Shown in pieces: positions 5,721 to 10,737 of a stretch of DNA of 10,737 nucleotides. The DNA is taken from positions 4,862-15,598 of the forward strand of contig NYYM01000046.1 in NCBI GenBank assembly GCA_002685815.1. Reading direction: 5' to 3'. The notes beneath the pieces are model-generated. The model saw only the letters and a program-made list of their open reading frames with translations. It was not told where the DNA came from and searched no databases. The first letter of the stretch is position 1; each line of letters begins with the position of its first letter. The translations under genes and the position numbers were made by a program. This DNA comes from Dehalococcoidales bacterium. GTDB lineage: Bacteria; Chloroflexota; Dehalococcoidia; Dehalococcoidales; UBA2162.

Positions 5721-7187
5721 TCACTTGTCCAGCTTGGCCAGGGCCGCTTTGATCCGCCTCAGGCATACCTCTTTGCCTAGCACCGTCATCGTTTGAAAAA
5801 GGGGCGGAGCCGCCGTTCTTCCGGTAGTCGCCACCCTTAAGGTGCCGAAAAGCTGGCCGGTTTTCAACTCCAGTTCCTCGGCAAGTGGCCTGAGTAGGTT
5901 CTCCAGAGTCTCGGTATCGAAGTTTGCCAGTCCTTCCAATCGCTGTTCTGATACCTCCAGGGCTCGGATGGTTGACTGGGCGGTCATATTCTTGCCAATC
6001 AGCGAATCGGCTTCGTAGTCAGATTCGTCGACGAAGAAAAACCCTACCAGGTCGGGTACTTCAGCCAGAGTTTTGGCCCGTTCCTGGATGAGAGGCAGCA
6101 TCTGCCCGATATATTCTGTAGACAGGGGACGTTTCACCTCGGCCGGCAGACCGCTCTCCAGAAAGGGCAGGGCCCGTTGGGTGAAATCCTCCTGACTCAA
6201 ACCGCGAATGTAAATCCCGTTCATCCAGTCCAGCTTCTGGTGGTCGAAGAGAGCCCCCGTCTTACCGATTCGTTCCAGTGAAAAATTGTCGACCAGCTCC
6301 TGTCTGGTCAGTAGTTCCGTCTTATCGTCCAGAGACCAGCCGATCAGCGCCAGGAAGTTAAACATTGTTTCCGATAGATAGCCCTTTTCCCTGAAAGCCA
6401 GCAGGGAGACATCTCCATGCCGCTTGCTTAGCTTTGCCCGGTCCGGCCCCAGTATCATCGGGTGGTGGACAAACTCAGGCGGCTCCAGTCCCAGGGCCCG
6501 GTAGAGCAGCAGGTGGCGGGGGACACTGGATATCCATTCCTCGGCCCTGATGACGTGACTGATTTCCATGGCGTGGTCATCGACGACGTTGGCCAGGTGA
6601 TAAGTGGGGTAGCCGTCCGACTTAAGCAGGACGAAGTCGTCGAGGGTACCGTGTTCGAAGGTGACTTCTCCAAAGATAACGTCATTATAAGTGGTCCGTC
6701 CCTCTAGTGGAGTTTTGAAGCGTACCACCGGCTTGACGCCGTCGGATTCTTTTTCGGCGCACTGCTTGTCAGTTAATTCACGGCAGAGACGGTCGTATCC
6801 GGGTGGCTGTTTGCGACTGACCTGCTCCTCCCTCATTTCCTTGAGGCGCTCGGGAGAACAGTAGCAATGGTAGGCATCTCCCTGCTCAACCAGGCGGGCT
6901 GCCGCCTGCCGGTACATTTCCAGGCGCTCCGATTGCACATACGGTCCATAATCCCCGCCTACATTCGGCCCCTCGTCCCAGTCCAGTCCCAGCCAACTCA
7001 GGCTGTCCATAATCGCCTCAACCGCCCCCTCCACCCGACGGGCACCATCCGTATCCTCGATGCGCAGGATGAATTTCCCCCCGCTATGTCTGGCAAAAAG
7101 CCAGTTAGACATGGCCGTCCTGATGTTCCCCACGTGTGGGATACCGGTGGGACTTGGCGCAAATCGTACTCTAACCGGTCTTGTCAT
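5721..7187 (-). CDS. gltX: Glutamyl-tRNA synthetase
   Basis: Class I aminoacyl-tRNA synthetase of 488 aa that charges tRNA(Glu), and possibly tRNA(Gln) if the organism uses the indirect amidation route. RFAPSPTG (8-15) and H18-V-G-N21 are the HIGH-motif region; K252-L-S-K-R is the KMSKS-like loop. C108, C110, Y131 and C135 match the four-ligand zinc site of E. coli-type GltX. The C-terminal helical anticodon-binding region (about 330-488) is complete, so the length is normal. The open frame extends 11 codons upstream to 7220, but AAGGTGA six bases before the ATG at 7187 clearly marks this start. It lies 36 bases downstream of the AT-rich membrane-protein gene, with no promoter I can see between them, so it may be read from that gene's promoter. 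The broken DUF6125-like gene follows directly. Confidence 0.97.
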   Translation of the reverse strand: MTRPVRVRFAPSPTGIPHVGNIRTAMSNWLFARHSGGKFILRIEDTDGARRVEGAVEAIMDSLSWLGLDWDEGPNVGGDYGPYVQSERLEMYRQAAARLVEQGDAYHCYCSPERLKEMREEQVSRKQPPGYDRLCRELTDKQCAEKESDGVKPVVRFKTPLEGRTTYNDVIFGEVTFEHGTLDDFVLLKSDGYPTYHLANVVDDHAMEISHVIRAEEWISSVPRHLLLYRALGLEPPEFVHHPMILGPDRAKLSKRHGDVSLLAFREKGYLSETMFNFLALIGWSLDDKTELLTRQELVDNFSLERIGKTGALFDHQKLDWMNGIYIRGLSQEDFTQRALPFLESGLPAEVKRPLSTEYIGQMLPLIQERAKTLAEVPDLVGFFFVDESDYEADSLIGKNMTAQSTIRALEVSEQRLEGLANFDTETLENLLRPLAEELELKTGQLFGTLRVATTGRTAAPPLFQTMTVLGKEVCLRRIKAALAKLDK

Positions 7188-7223
7188 TACTATCACCTTG
7201 CCTTTCCACCGTTCTACCAATAA

Positions 7224-8000
7224 CTAGATCTCCTCTTCTACTACTACTATTTCGAGCCCTTTAGGAACCCTTCTCCTCAACATATAGTAACCAAAATACA
7301 ATAAGGCTGATATGAAGACAAGATCAACTATGAGGTCAGTCGGTCTCCCTTCGGTGGCTACAGGAATGGTCATGAGAACTGCGTAGATCAAGAAGAATGC
7401 TCCGATTATGCGTCTCTGCTTTCTTGGATTATCCTTCTTAGGCGGGGAAGAAGATAATCTTCTGATTATTCTGGAAAACAGGTCAGTGGTGTAACTAGCT
7501 TTAGGTGTACCAGGGTCCTTTATGAAACCGGATATTCTAATATCAGAAGAATCTTTGCCTGTAGGTATTAGCTGAATGACTCCGCCTTCCCCTTTATCAA
7601 GAGATTCAAAGCGTATTCCTGCTAACTTGCTGCTTACTAACGCGACTGAGAATTTCTTCGCTGCGTCATTTTCCCGAACAACATGGGCGTCCAAAATATC
7701 GCAATCATCCCCTGCCTCAACCATATTACTCTCCTCTATTGTTTCTGCTCCATCATTCCAAAATGCTATCTTACTGACTGTTATAGTTTCAATGCTATTA
7801 TTGTCATAAAGCAACTGCAACTTATCCAGTTTCTTGCTGAAACCCGTAACCAAATTAGTGCTCCTAATGAAATAGGTGGGTTTCCTGAGCCTCTTGCTCT
7901 TGTGATAAATGACTATTGAGAAAACAAGGGTCGCAACAATGCCTATTAGAAGAGTCCATAATGGATCTGCAAAGATCTGTTGTAAGTTTTGCATGGCCAA
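7224..8000 (-). CDS. AT-rich three-TM protein of unknown function
   Basis: A 258-aa protein with one N-terminal membrane helix (about 14-33), a soluble central domain (about 40-190) and two C-terminal membrane helices (about 199-217 and 223-242) separated by a short loop. Basic residues after the first helix (KSKRLRK) and before the second (PRKQRR) put the central domain on the cytoplasmic side. The central TVSKIAFWNDGAETI resembles a FWN-G-ETI motif that recurs in hypothetical bacterial proteins; I know of no assigned function. The TTG start at 8000 has AAGGAG ten bases upstream; the ATG two codons later would be sixteen bases away. Base composition is unlike the neighbours: 7741-7800 has 20 G+C of 60 against 34 of 60 at 8401-8460 in rluD. 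This and its own promoter suggest acquisition by transfer between rluD and gltX. Confidence 0.8.
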   Translation of the reverse strand: MAMQNLQQIFADPLWTLLIGIVATLVFSIVIYHKSKRLRKPTYFIRSTNLVTGFSKKLDKLQLLYDNNSIETITVSKIAFWNDGAETIEESNMVEAGDDCDILDAHVVRENDAAKKFSVALVSSKLAGIRFESLDKGEGGVIQLIPTGKDSSDIRISGFIKDPGTPKASYTTDLFSRIIRRLSSSPPKKDNPRKQRRIIGAFFLIYAVLMTIPVATEGRPTDLIVDLVFISALLYFGYYMLRRRVPKGLEIVVVEEEI

Positions 8001-8067
8001 TTGGATTCTGCTCCTTTTCGATCCTCAGCGTTTATCAGGACCATTCCACCACCCCGCCTCCCCAAAG

Positions 8068-8076
8068 ATTATAGCA
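8068..8076 (-). promoter_or_regulatory. Extended -10 promoter for the three-TM protein gene (and perhaps gltX)
   Basis: On the minus strand TGC is followed by a perfect TATAAT (8073 down to 8068), an extended -10 element. The -35 region is poor, as is common for extended -10 promoters. It lies about 68 bases before the TTG start. The 8001-8190 gap otherwise shows no terminator or gene. Confidence 0.6.
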
Positions 8077-8190
8077 GTTATCAATATAAACCTCACCCCT
8101 CTGGGCTTTCTCTTGCCGGTATTATTTCTTTTCTCAAGACTGGCGAGTGGTGGGTGTCAGGGTGGCCGTTCTCCGGACAACTACGAACGT

Positions 8191-9123
8191 TTAGCCTTGT
8201 CCAGCTATCTCGCTCAATGCCTCCGTCAGATCAGGGGGCAGCTCGGAAGTGAACTCTATGTACTCGCCACTGGAGGGCAGTTTGAAGCCCAGGAGGGAGG
8301 CGTGAACAAACTGGCGGGAGAGGTGGGCAGATTTAGCCCCGTAGACTTTGTCACCGGCTACCGGAAAGCCAATCGCCGTCAGGTGGACACGTATCTGGTG
8401 GGTGCGGCCCGTTTCCGGCTTGACCTCAAGCAGGGTATAGTCGCCGGTATACTTGATTACGTGGTAATCGGTGCAGGCTTCCCTGCCTTTACTCTCGGTC
8501 ACCACTGCCATTCTCTGCCGGTGGCGAGAATCACGGCCCACCGGTGCCTCAATGACCCCGTTTTCCGGAGTCAGGTGTCCCTTCACCAGTACCAGATATC
8601 CCTTGATTACGGAACGGTCTTTGAATTGGGCGGCCAGATTCTCGTAAGCGGCCTTGTTCTTGGCCACCACCATTACACCCGAGGTATCCTTGTCCAGACG
8701 GTGGACGATACCCGGTCGCTGCCGATCACCGGTATCAGGCAGATCAGAGAAGCGAGACAGTAGGGCATTGACCAGGGTATGGGAGGGGTGTCCCGGCGCC
8801 GGGTGAACGGTCAGCCCGGCCGGTTTGTCCACAATTAGCAGGTCATCATCCTCGTAGATGATATTCAGGGGAATCGCCTCGGCTGCCAACTCGGTGGGGG
8901 TGATGGAGGGCAAGTTGACCGTCAACCTGTCACCAGTATTAAGCTTGAGTCCGGCCTTTGCCTTGCCGTCGTTAACCTTGATCCGGCCCTCGTCGATAAG
9001 CTTTTGCACCTGTCCCCGGGAAAGTTCTTCAAAGTGCTTGGCAACATACTTGTCGAGGCGAGCCCCTTGCTCATCAGCCACCAGGTCATAAACCTTGAGA
9101 TCTTTCGTTGACTTCATTTCCAT
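8191..9123 (-). CDS. rluD: RluD-type 23S rRNA pseudouridine synthase
   Basis: A 310-aa RluA/RluD-family enzyme that isomerises uridines in large-subunit rRNA. An N-terminal S4 RNA-binding domain (about 17-75; RLDKYVAKHFEELSRGQVQ) is followed by the catalytic domain. The signature HRLDKDTSG carries the catalytic aspartate D144, and TGRTHQIRVHL is the conserved C-terminal motif. The length and domain order are those of RluD; assignment to specific positions in helix 69 is by family only, since RluA/RluC-type paralogues look similar. The ATG at 9123 has a weak AGG about ten bases upstream, and a second ATG two codons later is also possible. It lies 51 bases after lspA on the same strand, an arrangement common in bacteria, and probably shares a transcript with lspA and the TraR/DksA-type gene. 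Confidence 0.95.
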   Translation of the reverse strand: MEMKSTKDLKVYDLVADEQGARLDKYVAKHFEELSRGQVQKLIDEGRIKVNDGKAKAGLKLNTGDRLTVNLPSITPTELAAEAIPLNIIYEDDDLLIVDKPAGLTVHPAPGHPSHTLVNALLSRFSDLPDTGDRQRPGIVHRLDKDTSGVMVVAKNKAAYENLAAQFKDRSVIKGYLVLVKGHLTPENGVIEAPVGRDSRHRQRMAVVTESKGREACTDYHVIKYTGDYTLLEVKPETGRTHQIRVHLTAIGFPVAGDKVYGAKSAHLSRQFVHASLLGFKLPSSGEYIEFTSELPPDLTEALSEIAGQG

Positions 9124-9174
9124 AGATTTAAGCCTGGAATTCTTTAGCCGGTCCTTCTATTCCGGCATCTTGGG

Positions 9175-9633
9175 TTAGGAAACGTCTTTGGTCCTGCTTG
9201 AGGAAAGAAAGAAGTAGGCGAATAAAATGGCCCCGATGGTTATGGCGGAATCTGCAATGTTAAAGGTGGGCCAGATTCCCACGCTGATGAAATCGGTCAC
9301 GTAGCTAAAACGCAACCGGTCGGCCAGATTACCTATCGTCCCCCCGAAAATCAGGCCCAGGGCTAGCCTGTCCTGTCTGGTGTCCAGAATGGGAAAACGG
9401 CGCGAGATGAAAAGGACGAAGAAGAGAATAAGGACAATACTGGCGATAGCAGCCACGGTTAGCAACCAGAATTGGTCTTGAAACAGGCCGAAAGCGGCTC
9501 CGGTGTTGCGTACATGGACAATGCGAAAGAACCCGGCCTCAAAAATGATCTGTCCCACGGAATAAGATCTTATCCATGTCTTGGTGAGCTGGTCAGCCAC
9601 TATCACCGGCAAAGCGGCCAGAAAAAAGACCAT
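9175..9633 (-). CDS. lspA: Lipoprotein signal peptidase (signal peptidase II)
   Basis: A 152-aa aspartyl protease of the inner membrane that removes the signal peptide from diacylated prolipoproteins. Four membrane helices are visible (about 2-20, 55-76, 90-105 and 122-146). The catalytic pair is D114 (VTDF) and D128 (FNIADSAI); N43-T-G-A-A-F-G and G101-N-L-A-D-R are the other conserved family motifs. The length is normal for the family. The ATG at 9633 follows a GGAGG-rich ribosome site. Fifteen bases separate it from the stop of the TraR/DksA-type gene, and rluD follows after 51 bases, so the three are very likely one transcription unit. Confidence 0.96.
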   Translation of the reverse strand: MVFFLAALPVIVADQLTKTWIRSYSVGQIIFEAGFFRIVHVRNTGAAFGLFQDQFWLLTVAAIASIVLILFFVLFISRRFPILDTRQDRLALGLIFGGTIGNLADRLRFSYVTDFISVGIWPTFNIADSAITIGAILFAYFFLSSSRTKDVS

Positions 9634-9648
9634 GCTCCACCCTCCTCC

Positions 9649-10020
9649 CTATCCCGGGGGAACTCTGGTCCTGGTATTTTTCGCCTTACAATCCAGGCAG
9701 AGGCCTGCCTGGGGAAGAGCCTCCAGTCGGTCCGGCGCTATCGGCTGACCACAACTGTCGCACAAACCGTAGGTCCCCTCCTCGAATTTGTGTAATGCGT
9801 GTTCCACCTCGGTGATCTGGCTGGTTACCTGCTTCTCAAGAGCCAGTCGTCTTTCCAGTTCAAGGCTTTCCGTGGCTTCCTCTTCTCTCTTGCCAAAAGG
9901 ACTGCCTTCTCGCCTTTCGTCTATGGGGCGGGCGGCATTTTCCAATTGGTCTAGTTCCTCGCGCAAGCGCTTTTGCTCGTTCTCCAGCCGAGTGCGATGT
10001 TGCTTGAAATTGTTGCTCAC
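9649..10020 (-). CDS. TraR/DksA-family zinc-finger protein
   Basis: A 123-aa protein with a long charged coiled-coil N-terminal part (about 5-80) and a C-terminal C4 zinc finger, C87-x2-C90-x17-C108-x2-C111 (YGLCDSCGQPI, LCLDC). This is the TraR/DksA architecture, in which the coiled coil enters the RNA polymerase secondary channel in studied members. I do not call it DksA, because the acidic tip residues needed for DksA activity cannot be assigned by eye. The open frame reaches a TTG at 10056, but the GTG at 10020 has AAGGA seven bases upstream and starts at the usual family position, so I use it. It is the first gene of the cluster with lspA and rluD, 15 bases before lspA. Confidence 0.9.
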   Translation of the reverse strand: MSNNFKQHRTRLENEQKRLREELDQLENAARPIDERREGSPFGKREEEATESLELERRLALEKQVTSQITEVEHALHKFEEGTYGLCDSCGQPIAPDRLEALPQAGLCLDCKAKNTRTRVPPG

Positions 10021-10095
10021 TTCTTCTTCCTTCTGCTCCCTGTAGGTTGGTGACAAGCTGTTTCCATTTACCGTTTAGATGTTACAGGGTAGGCT

Positions 10096-10101
10096 ATTAT
10101 A
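10096..10101 (-). promoter_or_regulatory. -10 box of a likely promoter for the traR-like/lspA/rluD cluster
   Basis: A perfect TATAAT lies on the minus strand about 75 bases before the GTG start of the TraR/DksA-type gene. The matching -35 is T-rich and weak, and overlaps the end of the upstream terminator's T-run. Its place directly after a terminator makes it the natural promoter for the cluster. Confidence 0.5.
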
Positions 10102-10123
10102 GTTAAGAGTTGAACTGGAAAAT

Positions 10124-10160
10124 AAAAAAAGGAGGGGCAGCTTAGGCTAGCCTTACCCCC
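10124..10160 (-). terminator. Intrinsic terminator on the minus strand, upstream of the traR-like gene
   Basis: Read on the minus strand, GGGGG (10160 down to 10156) and CCCC (10137 down to 10134) close a hairpin that also contains the self-complementary AGGCTAGCCT. The hairpin is followed by TCC and seven T residues (10130-10124). This is the form of a Rho-independent terminator. It ends a transcript coming from the promoter at 10238-10266 before the cluster's own -10 box. Confidence 0.65.
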
Positions 10161-10171
10161 AGTGGGTTATT

Positions 10172-10188
10172 TCCCGACGCGTCCCGAC
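10172..10188. repeat. Short direct repeat inside the candidate RNA
   Basis: TCCCGAC occurs at 10172-10178 and again at 10182-10188 with GCG between, giving a ten-base period and creating a central ACGCGT palindrome. It may be a structural element of the RNA or a protein-binding site. Confidence 0.3.
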
Positions 10189-10237
10189 AGTACCAAGTAA
10201 GAAATCCTTGCTTATTTTCTCGGATGCCCAAGTGAGT

Positions 10238-10266
10238 ATTATACCACACTTAATATGTATTAGCAA
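10238..10266 (-). promoter_or_regulatory. Near-consensus promoter for the candidate small RNA
   Basis: On the minus strand TTGCTA (10266 down to 10261) and a perfect TATAAT (10243 down to 10238) are separated by exactly 17 bases. This is the best sigma-70-type promoter in the window. Transcription would start near 10231. Confidence 0.7.
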
Positions 10267-10283
10267 TCTATGCTCGGTGAACA

Positions 10284-10311
10284 GCCGCCCTTTTTTGATT
10301 TCCTCGGCGGC
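10284..10311. repeat. GC-rich inverted repeat in the intergenic region
   Basis: GCCGCC (10284-10289) and GGCGGC (10306-10311) can form a 6-bp stem around a 16-base pyrimidine-rich loop. It lies between the divergent promoters at 10238-10266 (minus) and 10336-10364 (plus), so it could be an operator or a hairpin. No function can be assigned. Confidence 0.3.
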
Positions 10312-10335
10312 GGAGAGACGGGGTTTTCGCGGTTT

Positions 10336-10364
10336 TGGAAACTTGCTTTCAACGTGCTATGCTT
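10336..10364 (+). promoter_or_regulatory. Likely promoter for the EamA-type transporter gene
   Basis: TTGGAA (10336-10341) and TATGCT (10359-10364) are 17 bases apart, and TGC precedes the -10 as an extended element. It lies about 70 bases before the ATG of the transporter. Confidence 0.45.
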
Positions 10365-10432
10365 GGAGAAGTGTTTTTCACCCGGAACTAATCTGATTGC
10401 GGCTGTTAAGTCGGCGATGATTGTGAGACAGG

Positions 10433-10721
10433 ATGCTTGGCGTTGCATTGGCTATTACCGCGGCCTGCTGCTGGTCTATCAGTGCCATACTGGCCCGATT
10501 GGGTTTGCAGGGTGGCATCAGGGCTTCTACAGGTACTTTCATTTCTACAATATCCAGCCTTCTCTTGCTGGTTGCCCTGGCTCTCATCGTTAACCTTGAT
10601 GACCTGCCTACGTTGTTGCCTCTGGCCTTCCTCTGGTTCGGTTTGACTGGCATCGTCAACTATGTGATGGGCAGGCAGTTTAACTACCTTGCCATAAAAC
10701 GTATCGGGGTGACTAAAGCCA
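10433..10721 (+). CDS. EamA/DMT-family transporter, N-terminal part only
   Basis: About 96 residues of a hydrophobic protein starting MLGVALAITAACCWSISAIL. Three membrane segments are visible: about 2-20, 35-54 and 60-78. The ALAITAACCWSISAILARLG opening, a small-residue helix with W followed by a basic position, and the later GR-FNYLAIKRIGVTKA, are typical of the first EamA repeat of drug/metabolite transporters, which are normally about 290 residues with ten helices. Substrates vary widely in the family and cannot be inferred here. A TGA at 10424-10426 in the same frame limits the start to this ATG or a later codon. The ribosome site is weak (GAGACAGG abuts the ATG). Native sequence stops at 10721, where adapter sequence begins, so the missing part is an assembly limit and not a biological truncation. 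Confidence 0.75.
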
Positions 10722-10737
10722 AGATCGGAAGAGCACA
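10722..10737 (+). other. Illumina TruSeq adapter remnant at the contig end
   Basis: The last 16 bases, AGATCGGAAGAGCACA, are identical to the beginning of the standard Illumina TruSeq adapter. They sit exactly at the right edge and replace the expected continuation of the EamA-type gene. They should be treated as artificial sequence. Confidence 0.93.

Larger units (their letters stand above)
10124..10231 (-). ncRNA. Candidate small RNA or attenuated leader, about 110 nt, unidentified
   Basis: The interval is bounded by a near-consensus promoter and an intrinsic terminator, both on the minus strand, and contains no plausible reading frame. The expected 5' end carries GGGCA (10229 down to 10225), which can pair with TGCCC near the 3' end (10139 down to 10135), in competition with the terminator stem. 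Internal pairing is possible between AAGCAAG and CTTACTT, and CGGGA occurs twice, flanking GGACGCGTC. It does not match what I recall of 5S rRNA, SRP RNA or the 6S fold. It could be a stand-alone small RNA or a leader whose antitermination would feed the traR-like gene. The boundaries are inferred from the signals. Confidence 0.45.

Noticed and set aside
7188-7220. 11-codon upstream extension of gltX
   Set aside because: AAGGTGA lies six bases before the ATG at 7187, and the family's conserved start is right after it. The extension contains the ribosome site itself.
7909-8763. 284-aa open frame on the + strand
   Set aside because: It lies antisense to rluD and to the start of the three-TM gene, has no recognisable family and no ribosome site. 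It is a shadow of the rluD codon pattern.
10021-10056. TTG start adding 12 residues to the TraR/DksA-type protein
   Set aside because: No ribosome site precedes the TTG, while the GTG at 10020 has AAGGA seven bases upstream and gives the usual family length.
10124-10231. Candidate RNA as 5S rRNA, SRP RNA or 6S RNA
   Set aside because: None of the conserved sequence blocks of 5S or SRP RNA is visible, and the long rod with central bubble of 6S RNA cannot be drawn from it.
10270-10593. 107-aa open frame on the + strand
   Set aside because: Composition is not protein-like, it runs across the promoter region, and a different frame from 10433 has clear EamA-type membrane helices.
1-10737. CRISPR array, insertion sequence, tRNA or rRNA genes
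   Set aside because: I looked for regularly spaced repeats, transposase motifs with terminal repeats, cloverleaf folds and rRNA blocks, and saw none.

Overview
The window looks like one end of a metagenomic contig from an uncultured, probably anaerobic bacterium. Most genes are moderately GC-rich, with GTG and TTG starts and tight ATGA or GTGA overlaps. The soluble NADH-oxidising Fe-S module, the PflX-type radical SAM protein and the TraR/DksA - LspA - RluD gene order would fit a Dehalococcoidia-like member of Chloroflexota. That placement is a low-confidence impression, because no rRNA or other marker is present. The last 16 bases are identical to the start of the Illumina TruSeq adapter, so the right edge is a contig end with untrimmed adapter.

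Left part, + strand (1-4177). The tail of an unidentified gene is followed by a four-gene translationally coupled operon: a NuoE-type [2Fe-2S] subunit, a NuoF-type flavoprotein, a HoxU/NuoG-N-terminus-type Fe-S subunit and a class I methyltransferase. The most interesting feature is in nuoF. Its C-terminal 2[4Fe-4S] ferredoxin domain is separated from the rest by one in-frame TGA (2479-2481), exactly where the first cysteine ligand is expected. The frame stays open and ferredoxin-like for 64 more codons and ends in a 4-base ATGA overlap with the next gene. Selenocysteine insertion, a recent nonsense mutation and an assembly error are the three explanations. The next subunit has lost both motif ligands that would hold its second [4Fe-4S] cluster, as well as the usual histidine ligand of another cluster. 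No catalytic partner (hydrogenase, formate dehydrogenase) is in the window.

Middle (4178-4390). A small, very basic protein of about 38 aa has its own extended -10 promoter and ends tail-to-tail with the minus-strand block.

Minus-strand block (4393-10020). Read right to left: a TraR/DksA-type zinc-finger regulator, lspA and rluD form one cluster. An AT-rich three-TM protein of unknown function with its own promoter follows, then gltX, a broken DUF6125-like gene (start codon lost, internal deletion and frameshift), and a PflX-type radical SAM protein.

Right end (10021-10737). A roughly 375-base gene-free stretch holds a TATAAT-type promoter for the traR-like cluster. It also holds an unexplained transcription unit of about 110 nt, with a near-consensus promoter and its own terminator, which is a candidate small RNA or attenuated leader. 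A + strand promoter precedes the start of an EamA-type transporter that is cut off by the adapter.
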